DNA of 64,000 nt from Blattabacterium clevelandi (GCF_003268615.1 NZ_CP029844.1:62001-126000); one strand, 5' to 3'. Shown: positions 36,523 through 46,021, numbered from the stretch's first letter. Made by a program: numbers and translations. Notes: generated by a model not told the origin, from the letters alone.

Positions 36523-37827
36523 TTAGATAAAAGGGATCAAACTTTCTAATGTGTTTTTTCTAGAACCTTTGATCAGGATATAATCTGTTTTAACAGATAT
36601 ATTTTTTATCCATTGTATAAATATATTTTTATTAAAAAATTTTATAATTTTATCGGATGTTTTGATATTCGTATTAAAAAATATTTTTCCTATCAAAAAT
36701 ATTGAATTTATATTGCTTTTTTCCAAGTAAAAAATAATTTTTTTATGTTCATCCTCAGAATAATTTCCTAATTCTAACATATCACCTAATATAACTATTT
36801 TATTTCCTATAATTTTATTATTAAAAAAAGTAAGAGCTTTTATCATGCTACTTGGGTTAGCATTATAGCAATCTATAATGATTTTGATATTTCTTTTTTT
36901 TAAAATTTGAGAACGATTATTATTAGGAATAAATTCTTCTATGGTCTTTTTAATTTTTTTTAAAGAAACTTTAAAATAAATTCCAATAGTTATAGAAGAA
37001 GCTATATTATATAAGTTATAATCTCCTACTAATGGGGAAACTATTTTTATATTTTTAATACATAAAATAGATTTTAATCCAATTTTATTCCATAAATATT
37101 GAATGATTATATCTGGATTTGAATTTACTTTTTCTGAAAAAATATATCTATTCATTCCTATACTGTTAATTAATTGTATAGGATCATCTCCATTGACAAA
37201 AACTTTTTTTTTATTTTTTTTTAAAAAATTGTATAATTCCAATTTTCCACGAATGATCCCTTTTATATTTTTGAATCCTTCTAAATGAGATTTTCCAAAA
37301 TTAGTTATATATCCATAATCTGGATTAATTATAGAACACATTTTTTTGATTTCTTTTTCATGATTTGCTCCAATTTCTATCACTGCTATTTGTGTATTTT
37401 TCTGCATAGATAATATGGTTAATGGAATTCCTATATGATTATTAAAATTACCTTTAGTATAATGAACATTTTCATATTCTTTAGAAAGAATAGATGTTAT
37501 TAATTCTTTAGTAGTTGTTTTTCCATTACTTCCTGTAATAGCAATAATCGGTATATTTTTTAGTTTAAATCTATGATAAACAGCTAATTTATGTAAAAAA
37601 TATAAGGAATTTTTTACATAAAAAATATTCTTATGAAGAATAGAATATTTTCTATTATCTACTATAGCAATCATTGCTCCATTTGAAATTGCTTCATAAG
37701 CAAATTGATTCCCATCAAATTTTTTTCCTTTTAAAGAAAAAAAAATAGAGTTTTTTTTTACTTTTTTACTATTTATTTCTATTCCAGAGGAAATAGAATA
37801 AAAATTATATAAATTTTTTATAGTCAT
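36523..37827 (-). CDS. murF: UDP-MurNAc-tripeptide--D-Ala-D-Ala ligase
   Basis: MurF adds D-Ala-D-Ala to complete the peptidoglycan pentapeptide precursor. The Mur-ligase P-loop is GSNGKTTTKE (residues 99-108), with central-domain blocks NFNNHIGIPLT and EIGANHEKEI and the C-terminal DCYNANPSSM and LGDMLELG. Length 434 residues. It is the third gene of folP-cdaA-murF, 32 nt after cdaA, so c-di-AMP synthesis and cell-wall synthesis are probably co-expressed. Confidence 0.96.
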   Translation of the reverse strand: MTIKNLYNFYSISSGIEINSKKVKKNSIFFSLKGKKFDGNQFAYEAISNGAMIAIVDNRKYSILHKNIFYVKNSLYFLHKLAVYHRFKLKNIPIIAITGSNGKTTTKELITSILSKEYENVHYTKGNFNNHIGIPLTILSMQKNTQIAVIEIGANHEKEIKKMCSIINPDYGYITNFGKSHLEGFKNIKGIIRGKLELYNFLKKNKKKVFVNGDDPIQLINSIGMNRYIFSEKVNSNPDIIIQYLWNKIGLKSILCIKNIKIVSPLVGDYNLYNIASSITIGIYFKVSLKKIKKTIEEFIPNNNRSQILKKRNIKIIIDCYNANPSSMIKALTFFNNKIIGNKIVILGDMLELGNYSEDEHKKIIFYLEKSNINSIFLIGKIFFNTNIKTSDKIIKFFNKNIFIQWIKNISVKTDYILIKGSRKNTLESLIPFI

Positions 37828-37859
37828 CCATATTTTAGTAAATAAATAGATAAAAAATT

Positions 37860-38627
37860 TTAAAGAAGATCTTTTTCAAGTTTTATTTTTAAATTATTAA
37901 TATTAGTAATAACTGTTCTTTTTTGATTTTTAATATAAGATATATAACCTGTTTCTTCAGAAATAACAAGACAAATAGAATCCGTTTTTTCGGATAATCC
38001 AATAGCAGCTCTATGACGAAGGCCTAAACGTGATGGAATTTCTTTATTGTAAGAAACAGGAAGTATCGCTCTGGTTCTTACTATTTTGTTTCCTATAATA
38101 ATGACTGCACCATCATGTAATGGACTATTTTTATAAAAAATACTTTCTAAAATAGGACTATTGACTTTAGCATCCATTTCATCTCCATTTTGTATAAATT
38201 CTTTTATATCTTGATATAATTGAATTACAATTAAAACACCTGTTTTATCTCCTGATAAAATTGCACAAGATCTTACAATACTATCTATAGTTTCTGTTTT
38301 TACGGAAAATTTTGATTTTTCGAATTTTCCAAAGATAGAAAGAATAAATTTTTTAAAAAAAATTCTACTTCCAACTATCAGAAGAAATTTTCTTATTTCT
38401 GGTTGAAATAGAATAATTAAAGCTAAGAACCCTCCTTTGAAAAAAATGCTTATAACGATGCTAAGGAGTTTCATTTTATATGCTTCTACTATTTTCCAGA
38501 ATACAAAAGTTGCAATAATTCCGTAAAAAATATTTAAAGCAGCTGTATTATAAACAAGTCTATATACCTGAAATAAAATAATAGCTACTAGAAAAATATC
38601 TAAAATATCAATGAAAGAAATTTTCAA
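37860..38627 (-). CDS. cdaA: diadenylate cyclase CdaA (c-di-AMP synthase)
   Basis: This makes the second messenger cyclic di-AMP from ATP. Three N-terminal membrane helices (within about residues 5-75) precede the DAC domain with its signature DGA (172-174 in PLHDGAVII) and RHR (204-206 in GLRHRAAIGL). The domain also includes SEETGYIS. Length 255 residues matches CdaA. It lies between folP (55 nt) and murF (32 nt), the same neighbourhood as in free-living flavobacteria. All catalytic motifs look intact. Confidence 0.94.
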   Translation of the reverse strand: MKISFIDILDIFLVAIILFQVYRLVYNTAALNIFYGIIATFVFWKIVEAYKMKLLSIVISIFFKGGFLALIILFQPEIRKFLLIVGSRIFFKKFILSIFGKFEKSKFSVKTETIDSIVRSCAILSGDKTGVLIVIQLYQDIKEFIQNGDEMDAKVNSPILESIFYKNSPLHDGAVIIIGNKIVRTRAILPVSYNKEIPSRLGLRHRAAIGLSEKTDSICLVISEETGYISYIKNQKRTVITNINNLKIKLEKDLL

Positions 38628-38682
38628 AAAATATAAAAATGAAAAAAAAGAATTATGATAATATAAATTTATTAATAAAAAT

Positions 38683-39513
38683 TTAGAAAATTTTTCTATA
38701 ATATTGTACCAATTTTATACATTCTACAGCTTCTTTTACATCATGAACACGTAACAATTTTATTTTTTTTAAAAGAGCTAATGTATGAATGATAGAAGTT
38801 GCATTCAGAGATTCTTCAGAAGAAATATTAAGAATATTATGAATCATAGATTTCCTAGAAATTCCTATTAAAATTAAATGATCCTCAAATCCAAGTAAAG
38901 ATAAATTTTTTAATAATTGGAAATTTTGTTTTTCAGTTTTTCCAAAACCAAATCCTGGATCTAAAATAATATCATTAATTCCATATTTTTTTAATAAAAA
39001 AATTTGTTTAGCAAAAAAGTTATTTATTTCTATAATTATGTTATAATAATATGGATTTTTTTGCATATTTACTGGAGTCCCCTTCATGTGATTTAATATA
39101 TATGGAATCTTAAGTTTCGATAATAAAGAAAACATTTTTGGATCTAACATACCTCCAGATATGTCATTGATCATTATAGCTCCTTCTTCTACAGCTATTC
39201 TTGCAATTTCACTTCGAAAAGTATCTATAGATATTCTAACATTTGGAAATTTTTTTATTATAGAACGAATAGGTTTGATAACACGTTTTATTTCTTCTTC
39301 TACTGTTGGATATTTGGATCCTGGACGAGTAGAACATCCTCCAATATCTATGAAATCCGATCCTTCATTTAATAGATTTTCCACATGTTTTAATACACTA
39401 AATTCAGAATTAAACTTACCTCCATCATAAAAAGAATCAGGAGTTAAATTAACTATTCCCATAATTTTTGGTTCTTTAAAAGAAAATAAAGTTCCTGCAC
39501 AATTAATTGTCAT
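38683..39513 (-). CDS. folP: dihydropteroate synthase
   Basis: FolP condenses p-aminobenzoate with the pterin diphosphate in folate synthesis. Visible motifs are IMGIVNLTPDSFYDGG (about residues 17-32), DIGGCSTRPG, SIDTFRSE, INDISGG, the LDPGFGFGKT loop and ISRKSMI. Length 276 residues. It starts the folP-cdaA-murF group. Retained folate synthesis fits a need for tetrahydrofolate by MetE. Confidence 0.96.
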   Translation of the reverse strand: MTINCAGTLFSFKEPKIMGIVNLTPDSFYDGGKFNSEFSVLKHVENLLNEGSDFIDIGGCSTRPGSKYPTVEEEIKRVIKPIRSIIKKFPNVRISIDTFRSEIARIAVEEGAIMINDISGGMLDPKMFSLLSKLKIPYILNHMKGTPVNMQKNPYYYNIIIEINNFFAKQIFLLKKYGINDIILDPGFGFGKTEKQNFQLLKNLSLLGFEDHLILIGISRKSMIHNILNISSEESLNATSIIHTLALLKKIKLLRVHDVKEAVECIKLVQYYRKIF

Positions 39514-39552
39514 TAAAAAACTATTTTTAATTCATTTTTAAAATTAAATGAG

Positions 39553-40068
39553 ATGAATCATATTTCCATTGATTTTATCATAAAAAAATGTAAAAAATTA
39601 TTTAAAAAAAAATTAAAAGATTATGATTTATCATGGAAAATCATAAAAATATATTCTATGATAGATCAAATTTTTATGAAAGTCTTTCGTATATACAATA
39701 TTCAAAAAAGGGGATATCAAAAAGTAAAAGAGGAAAAAGTGATAGATACATATATAGATGTGATAAATTATATTGTCATTACGATAATAAAATTAAATAC
39801 TTCTAATAATCTTGAAAAAAATATTTCTCATTCTAAGATTATTTGTCTTTATATTCAACAATTTAATAAAATTAAAAATTGGAAAAAAAATATAGAATTA
39901 TATAATAAAAAAATAAGGACCCCTTCAATAGAAAAGATTTTAGAATATATTTTCTATTTAAAAAAAAAAAAAGAAAAAATATTATCTAATCATTTAGAAA
40001 TAATTTTTTTTAAAATTTTAAAAATAACCATTCTTTTATTGATGAAGGATATGAAAAAACATAAATGA
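39553..40068 (+). CDS. DUF1599 (nucleotide modification associated domain 1) protein, C-terminal repeat eroded
   Basis: The first half matches the DUF1599 pattern: CKKLFKKKLKDYDLSWKII, then MIDQIFMKVFRI and YIDVINYIVITII. Family members usually contain two such repeats. The second one here (about residues 118-171) keeps only a spaced outline and lacks the DYGEAWR-type centre, and the protein is only 171 residues. The function is unknown; the Pfam name links it to nucleotide modification. It precedes tpiA by 58 nt, an association also seen in relatives to my knowledge. Confidence 0.78.
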   Translation: MNHISIDFIIKKCKKLFKKKLKDYDLSWKIIKIYSMIDQIFMKVFRIYNIQKRGYQKVKEEKVIDTYIDVINYIVITIIKLNTSNNLEKNISHSKIICLYIQQFNKIKNWKKNIELYNKKIRTPSIEKILEYIFYLKKKKEKILSNHLEIIFFKILKITILLLMKDMKKHK

Positions 40069-40126
40069 AATTTTATTTATATATTATCAAAAATTCATCT
40101 TTAGGATTATTATAATAAATTTAAAA

Positions 40127-40885
40127 ATGAAAAAAAAAGTTATAATTGCAAATTGGAAAATGAATCACGATTTCTATGAAACGACTTCTTATCTTAGAAA
40201 TTTATTAAAAATCATTTTTGAAAATAAAATTAATCAAAAAAAAAAAATAATTATTGCTCCATCTTTTCCTTTTTTACATATTTCAAATCAAATTTTACAG
40301 GGGACTACTTTAAGTATTGCTGCACAAAATATACATCAAATGGAAAATGGATCTTATACAGGAGAAGTATCGGCCTCTATGTTGAAATCTATAGGAATTA
40401 AAAAGGTCATATTAGGACATAGTGAACGTAGAAAATATTTTACCGAAACGAATGATATTCTCATCAAAAAAATTAAAATTGCATTAAAATATGGATTTCA
40501 TATTATTTTCTGTGTAGGAGAAACGAAAGTAGATAGAGAAAAAAAAAAACATTTTCTTACCGTAAAAAATCAATTAGAAAAAACAATTTTTTATTTTTCT
40601 TTAGAAGAAATAAATTCATTTATTATAGCATATGAACCTATATGGGCTATTGGGACTGGAAAAACAGCTACTCCTGAAATAGCTCAAAATATGCATCAAT
40701 ACATACGTACCTTATTTTTTAATAAATATGGAGAAAGTGGGTCCAATGATTTATCTATTTTGTATGGAGGTAGTATAAATGATATGAATGCAAAAGATCT
40801 TTTTTTACAGAAAGACATTGATGGAGGACTGGTTGGAAATTATTCCCTTAATATGAAAAATTTTATGAAAATTATTCAATCCTAA
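40127..40885 (+). CDS. tpiA: triosephosphate isomerase
   Basis: TpiA interconverts dihydroxyacetone phosphate and glyceraldehyde 3-phosphate. The catalytic residues are in place: Asn9 and Lys11 in IIANWKMN, His98 in ILGHSERR and Glu170 in AYEPIWAIGTGKT. The phosphate loop LYGGSI and GGLVGN are at the end. Length 252 residues. It works with PckA in gluconeogenesis. tRNA-Arg follows after 37 nt. Confidence 0.98.
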   Translation: MKKKVIIANWKMNHDFYETTSYLRNLLKIIFENKINQKKKIIIAPSFPFLHISNQILQGTTLSIAAQNIHQMENGSYTGEVSASMLKSIGIKKVILGHSERRKYFTETNDILIKKIKIALKYGFHIIFCVGETKVDREKKKHFLTVKNQLEKTIFYFSLEEINSFIIAYEPIWAIGTGKTATPEIAQNMHQYIRTLFFNKYGESGSNDLSILYGGSINDMNAKDLFLQKDIDGGLVGNYSLNMKNFMKIIQS

Positions 40886-40922
40886 TTTTTATTTATTATC
40901 TTTATCATTTAAAAAATTATTC

Positions 40923-40996
40923 GGCCTCGTAGCTTAATTGGATAGAGCATCTGACTACGGATCAGAAGGTTATGGGTTCGACTCCCCTCGAGGTCT
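40923..40996 (+). tRNA. tRNA-Arg (ACG)
   Basis: The acceptor is GGCCTCG/CGAGGTC (with a G2-U71 wobble), the D arm GCTT...GAGC, and the anticodon stem TCTGA/TCAGA has loop CTACGGA (anticodon ACG). The variable loop is AGGTT. The T stem ATGGG/CCCCT has one T-C mismatch, around loop TTCGACT. The base after the acceptor is T (40996), and CCA is not encoded. A Blattabacterium-type symbiont reads CGN codons with this tRNA after A34 deamination (family knowledge). Confidence 0.94.
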
Positions 40997-41006
40997 CATT
41001 TTATTT

Positions 41007-41870
41007 TTATCCTAAATAAGGTTTTAGTATTTTACTTCTAGAAGAATGTTTTAATCTTTTTAAGGCTATGCTTTCGATTTGTCTTACACGTTCTCTTGTT
41101 AAATCACAAGATTGCCCCACTTCTTCTAATGTCATTGGTGGGGATCCATTTAATCCAAAATGTAAAATGATAACTCGACGTTCTCTTTCGCTTAAAGTTT
41201 CCAAAATTCTTTTTATATCTTTACGGAGAGATTCCTTTTCTAAATGTTCATCTGGACGAGGAGATTCATCAGATTTTACTAAATCGTATAGATTAGAATC
41301 CTCTCCATCTATTAATGGAGCATCCATAGAAATATGTCTTCCTGAATTTTTTAAAGATTCCTCTACTTCTTTTTCATTCATCTCTAAATTTTCTGCTATT
41401 TCTCTTGCAGAAGGTGTTCTTTGAAGTTCTTGCTCTAATTGAGCAAAAGTTTTAAGTATTTTGTTTAACAATGCCAATTTATTTGTAGGTTGACGAATAG
41501 AACGTGATTGTTCAGCTATAGCCTGTAATATAGCTTGTCTTATCCACCATACAACGTAAGAGATACATTTAAATCCTCTTGTTTCATCAAATCTCAATAT
41601 ACCCTTGATCAACCCTAGATTACCTTCATTAATTAAATCACATAAACTTAATCCTTGATTTTGATATTGTTTTGCAACAGAAACCACAAAACGTAAATTT
41701 GCATTTACTAATTTATCTATAGCAGAAGAATCTCCTTCTCTTGCTCTACGTGCGTATTCAACTTCTTCTTCTGGAGTTAATAATGGAATTTTTCCTATTT
41801 CATGAAGATATTTATCTAAAGATTCAGATTCACGATTGGTAACTTGTTTGGTGATTTTAAGTTGTCTCAT
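41007..41870 (-). CDS. rpoD: primary RNA polymerase sigma factor RpoD
   Basis: This is the housekeeping sigma-70 factor in the short 287-residue form of Bacteroidetes, starting MRQLKITK. Region 2 contains NLRFVVSVAKQYQ, DLINEGNLGLIKG and FDETRGFKCISYVVWWIRQA; region 4 contains the helix-turn-helix MTLEEVGQSCDLTRERVRQIE. Compared with relatives it has Cys102 in place of the Phe of GFKFISYA, Val106 for Ala, and Cys77 for Pro in LSLPDLINEG. The Phe position is one of the aromatic residues used in promoter melting. The gene follows pnp by 18 nt in rpsO-pnp-rpoD. Confidence 0.97.
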   Translation of the reverse strand: MRQLKITKQVTNRESESLDKYLHEIGKIPLLTPEEEVEYARRAREGDSSAIDKLVNANLRFVVSVAKQYQNQGLSLCDLINEGNLGLIKGILRFDETRGFKCISYVVWWIRQAILQAIAEQSRSIRQPTNKLALLNKILKTFAQLEQELQRTPSAREIAENLEMNEKEVEESLKNSGRHISMDAPLIDGEDSNLYDLVKSDESPRPDEHLEKESLRKDIKRILETLSERERRVIILHFGLNGSPPMTLEEVGQSCDLTRERVRQIESIALKRLKHSSRSKILKPYLG

Positions 41871-41888
41871 ATTTTGTTATTATTTTAC

Positions 41889-44078
41889 TCATTTTTTAGG
41901 ACGAGGTAAAAGTATTTTCCTAGAAAGTTTCATTTTTTTATTTTTATCATCAATGCCCATAAATTTTACATCGATGATATCTCCAATTTGTAGTTCTTCT
42001 TCTATATTATTTAGTCTTTTCCATCCTATTTCAGAAATATGCAACAATCCTTCCACACCTTTAGATATTTCAACAAAAGCTCCAAAATCTTTTATAGATT
42101 TTACCTTCGCTTTATAAATTTTTCCTATTTCAGGAACAAAAGTAATTTCTTTAATTCTATGAATTGCTTCCTCTATTTTTTGATAATCTTTTCCTATAAT
42201 TTCAATATTACCCATATTCCCTTTCTCTTCAATTAAAATACTTGTTTCTGTACAAGATTGTATTTCTTGAATAACTTTTCCACCAGGACCGATTACAGAA
42301 CCTATAAAATTTTTTGGGATATTGAAAGTATGTATTTTAGGAGCATTAGGTTTTAATTTTTTTCTATATATAGGAAAATTTTCTAGCATTTTTTTTAGAA
42401 TGAACATACGACCTTCTAAAGCTTGTATTAAAATTTGATTTAAAAGATCATAAGTGAATCCTTGGATTGTTTTTACATCCATTTGACATGCTGTAATTCC
42501 ATATTTTGTACCTGTTATTTTAAAATCAAGGTCTCCAAAACTATCTTCTTCTCCCATAATATCAGATAAAATAACTTTTTTTTCTTTATCTATAAATAAT
42601 CCCATAGCAATACCGGAAACAGGTTTTTCAAGAGAAATTCCTGCGTCCATTAATGCTAAACTTGCTGCGCAAACTGTAGCCATAGAAGAAGACCCATTAG
42701 ATTCTAAAATATCCGATACTACACGAATCGTATAAGGATTATCAGGTATAACATTTTTTAAGGCACGTTGTGCTAAATTTCCATGTCCTACTTCACGTCT
42801 AGATACACCTCTAATTGGACGTATCTCTCCTGTTGAAAAAGGAGGAAAATTATAATGTAGATAAAATTTTTCATGATTTTCCATGATTACATTATCAATT
42901 TTATTAGCATCTAAAGATGATCCTAATGTTACTGTAGTTAATGATTGAGTTTCTCCTCTTGAGAATAAAGCAGAACCATGAACTCCAGGAAGATAATCCA
43001 CAATACTCCATATTTCTCGTATTTGTTTATTAGTTCTTCCATCTAATCTAATTCCTTCTTTTAAAATCATGTTTCTGGTTATTTCTTTTTTTATTTCTTC
43101 ATAACATTGATCGATAAAAATTTCATTTTTTTCTTTATCATCTATAGGTAATGTTTTTTTAAAATTATTTAAAATTTTATTTTCTTGAATAGATCTGGTC
43201 TTTTTATCCAAAAATTGTTTATATAGTTTGTAAATTTTTTCGTATGAAAAAGAAAAAAGTTTTTTTTTCATAGTTTTCTTTTCCAATAAATATGGATCAT
43301 CTATATGATTATGTTCATAAAGAAGTGAAAAGTAAGGATGATTGGATTTTAGTTTTAGTAATTTTTCTACTAATCTCTTTTGGGCTTTTATTTGATTTTT
43401 TATTTCTTGATGAGCTATAGTAACCGCATTAATAAATTCATCTTCTGTAATTTCTTTCATTTCTCCTTCTATCATAATAATGGAATTAGTAGAAGCTCCT
43501 ACTATTAGATCTATATCAGATTTTTCCAATTGATCTAAACTTGGATTTATAAAGAATTTTCCATTTATACGTATGATACGAACTTCTGATATAGGTCCAT
43601 TAAATGGAATTCCAGAAACAGATAATGCTGTAGAAGCAGCAAGTCCAGCTAATCCATCTGGTAAAACTTTATTATCATATGATAATAAAGATATCATTAT
43701 TTGTATTTCTTTTCGAAAAGATTCAGGAAAAGTTGGCCTTAAAACACGATCTACTAATCTCATTGTCAAAATTTCTTCATCAGAAGGTCTTCCTTCCCTT
43801 TTTATAAATCCACCAGGAATCTTACCACCTGCAGAATATTTTTCTCTATAATCTACTGTTAATGGTAAAAAATTGGCTTCATTTTTTATTTTTTTGGAAA
43901 TTACTACCGTAGCTAATAGTATTGTATTACCTATACGTATAATAGCTGAACCGTCAGCCTGTTTAGCTAATTTTCCTGTTTCTATAATAATAGTACGTCC
44001 ATCTCCTAGAGAGATAATTTCCTTTACTGTATCTAGCATGTTTGATTTTTTACTTTTGGATTTAAAAAAAAATAACAA
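41889..44078 (-). CDS. pnp: polyribonucleotide nucleotidyltransferase (PNPase)
   Basis: PNPase degrades RNA from the 3' end with phosphate. Two RNase PH domains (for example GFIKREGRPSDEEILTMRLV and EFD-type blocks) are followed by a KH domain (FIGSVIGPGGKVIQEIQ, about residue 590). An S1 domain ends the protein (VKSIKDFGAFVEISKGVEG). The open frame is 729 residues, but the conserved sequence begins at MLDTVKEIISLGDGR, so the likely start is 44039 (716 residues). It lies between rpsO and rpoD. Confidence 0.97.
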   Translation of the reverse strand: MLFFFKSKSKKSNMLDTVKEIISLGDGRTIIIETGKLAKQADGSAIIRIGNTILLATVVISKKIKNEANFLPLTVDYREKYSAGGKIPGGFIKREGRPSDEEILTMRLVDRVLRPTFPESFRKEIQIMISLLSYDNKVLPDGLAGLAASTALSVSGIPFNGPISEVRIIRINGKFFINPSLDQLEKSDIDLIVGASTNSIIMIEGEMKEITEDEFINAVTIAHQEIKNQIKAQKRLVEKLLKLKSNHPYFSLLYEHNHIDDPYLLEKKTMKKKLFSFSYEKIYKLYKQFLDKKTRSIQENKILNNFKKTLPIDDKEKNEIFIDQCYEEIKKEITRNMILKEGIRLDGRTNKQIREIWSIVDYLPGVHGSALFSRGETQSLTTVTLGSSLDANKIDNVIMENHEKFYLHYNFPPFSTGEIRPIRGVSRREVGHGNLAQRALKNVIPDNPYTIRVVSDILESNGSSSMATVCAASLALMDAGISLEKPVSGIAMGLFIDKEKKVILSDIMGEEDSFGDLDFKITGTKYGITACQMDVKTIQGFTYDLLNQILIQALEGRMFILKKMLENFPIYRKKLKPNAPKIHTFNIPKNFIGSVIGPGGKVIQEIQSCTETSILIEEKGNMGNIEIIGKDYQKIEEAIHRIKEITFVPEIGKIYKAKVKSIKDFGAFVEISKGVEGLLHISEIGWKRLNNIEEELQIGDIIDVKFMGIDDKNKKMKLSRKILLPRPKK

Positions 44079-44166
44079 AAATTCTATTTCTTTTATTATT
44101 ATATTTTGTGTAGTATGAATGATATGAAAAGAAATTATCTGTATGTAATCATGATCAAAGATTAGA

Positions 44167-44436
44167 TTATTTTCTTAATCCTAGGATTTTTATAATTTTT
44201 TTATAACTATTTACATCCTTTTTTTCTATATATTTCAATAATTTTTTTCTTTTTCCTACTAATCTTATCAGTGATCTTTCTGTATTGAAATCTTTTCTAT
44301 TATTTTTTAGATATTTACTTAAATGATTAATTCGATAAGTGAATAAAGCTATTTGAGATTGAGAAGATCCTGTATCCAAAACGGAAATTCCATATTTTTT
44401 AAATATTTCCTTTTTTTTATTTTCAGTTAAATACAT
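44167..44436 (-). CDS. rpsO: 30S ribosomal protein S15
   Basis: S15 is an early 16S rRNA-binding protein of the small subunit. The family pattern DTGSSQSQIALFTYRI and the end LIRLVGKRKKLLKYIE are clear. At 89 residues it is full length. It precedes pnp, the usual rpsO-pnp pairing, where PNPase acts on the shared transcript in other bacteria. Confidence 0.98.
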   Translation of the reverse strand: MYLTENKKKEIFKKYGISVLDTGSSQSQIALFTYRINHLSKYLKNNRKDFNTERSLIRLVGKRKKLLKYIEKKDVNSYKKIIKILGLRK

Positions 44437-44493
44437 AATACAATATCTTTATTTGATAAAGTTAAAAATATTTTATAAATATGTATTTATACT

Positions 44494-46017
44494 TTATTTT
44501 AATTTAAGTAGAGAATCTAGATATTTTCTATCATTAGATAAACGAGGTACTTTATTTTGACCTCCTAGTTTTTTATGCATTTTTAACCAATCGTAGAATA
44601 ATCCAGTTCGAGCTATATATATAATAGGGGGACGTAAAACCATATTTTTATATCGTTTAATTTCATAATCAGAATTCAATGATTTTAATTCATTATCTAA
44701 AATATCTCTAAAATAGGATAAATCTTTTGGAGTTTTTTTAAATTCTATAATCCATTCATGAGCTCCAGAATTTTTTTTGTTCATGTAAATAGGGCCTGCA
44801 GTATATTCATGAATAATAGAATTTGTTTTCAAACAAGTTTTTTTTAAAGCTATTTCTGCATTTTCTATAATTAATTCTTCTCCAAAAGAATTGATATAAT
44901 GATTTGTTCTTCCAGAAATAGATATACGATATGGAGATATACTAGTAAATTTAATAGTATCTCCAACTATGTATCTCCATAGTCCAGCATTGGTAGAAAT
45001 CACTAAAGCATAATTTTTATTTAGTTCTACCTTATCAATAGGAAAAATTTTGGGATAAGGATTATGGAATTCTTCCATAGGAATAAATTCATAAAAAATT
45101 CCATGATCTAATAAAAGTAAAAGACCATCAACATTTTTTTGATCTTGTACTGCAAAAAATCCTTCGGATGCACTGTACACATCGTAATAATTAATAGGAG
45201 TGTTAAATAAATTATTATATTGTTTGATATAGGGATTAAAATTAACACCTCCATGGAATATAACTTCTAAATTAGGCCATATTTCATTTATTTTTTGTTT
45301 ATTAAATTCGCTTAATAATCGATTTAAAAAAATTAATAGCCAAGAACAAACTCCTAATAAAATACGAACATCTTTGGATGCAGTTACTTTTACTAAAGTT
45401 TCTAATTTTTTTTCCCATTCACTCATTAATGCTATTTTTTTTTTAGGAATACTAATATATTCTGCCCAAAATGGAAGATTTTGTATTAAAATGGAAGATA
45501 AATCTCCATAAAAAGTATTGTATTTTTTACATAATTCATGACTACCTCCTAAACGTAGAGCTTTTCCAAAGAATACTTTTGTTTCTGGGTGATTATGAAT
45601 ATATATAGATAGCATATCTTTTCCTGCTTTGTAATGACAATCATGCATAGAAAAAGTAGTAACAGGAATGTATTTACTTTTTGTATTGGTAGTACCAGAA
45701 GATCTAGCAAACCATTTGACTTTTCCAGGCCATAATATGTCCTTTTCTCCTTTACGAATTCTTTTAATTATAGGAATTAAATCTATATAATTGCATACAG
45801 GAATTCTTTCAGAAAATTGTTGATATTTTTTAATATCTTGAAATCCATATTTTTTTCCAAATTCTGTTTTTTTTGCATAAAATATCATTTTATGGATTAA
45901 CTTATGTTGTATTTTTATTGGTGATCGTATGATCGATTCTATTTTTTTGATTCTTTTTTTTATAAAAGAAGATGTTAAATATCCAGATAAATATTTCATT
46001 ATAATGAAATTTTTCAA
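44494..46017 (-). CDS. GH3-family acyl-adenylating protein
   Basis: This belongs to the GH3 'auxin-responsive promoter' family, plant-named acyl-adenylate-forming enzymes also found across Bacteroidetes. The nucleotide-binding motifs are intact: FARSSGTTNTKSKYIPVT (about residues 107-124), YYDVYSASEGFFAVQD (near 280) and LWRYIVGDTIKFT with SGRTNHYINSFGEE (near 345-375). Length 507 residues. The bacterial substrate is unknown; a conjugation of an acyl group to an amine is only inferred from the plant enzymes. It lies 4 nt after menG, so it is probably co-transcribed. A second start, MKYLSG (45999), is also possible. Confidence 0.9.
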   Translation of the reverse strand: MKNFIIMKYLSGYLTSSFIKKRIKKIESIIRSPIKIQHKLIHKMIFYAKKTEFGKKYGFQDIKKYQQFSERIPVCNYIDLIPIIKRIRKGEKDILWPGKVKWFARSSGTTNTKSKYIPVTTFSMHDCHYKAGKDMLSIYIHNHPETKVFFGKALRLGGSHELCKKYNTFYGDLSSILIQNLPFWAEYISIPKKKIALMSEWEKKLETLVKVTASKDVRILLGVCSWLLIFLNRLLSEFNKQKINEIWPNLEVIFHGGVNFNPYIKQYNNLFNTPINYYDVYSASEGFFAVQDQKNVDGLLLLLDHGIFYEFIPMEEFHNPYPKIFPIDKVELNKNYALVISTNAGLWRYIVGDTIKFTSISPYRISISGRTNHYINSFGEELIIENAEIALKKTCLKTNSIIHEYTAGPIYMNKKNSGAHEWIIEFKKTPKDLSYFRDILDNELKSLNSDYEIKRYKNMVLRPPIIYIARTGLFYDWLKMHKKLGGQNKVPRLSNDRKYLDSLLKLK

Positions 46018-46021
46018 TCAA

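Noticed and set aside
41068..41424. 118-codon plus-strand frame over rpoD
   Set aside because: Shadow of the conserved sigma factor on the other strand.
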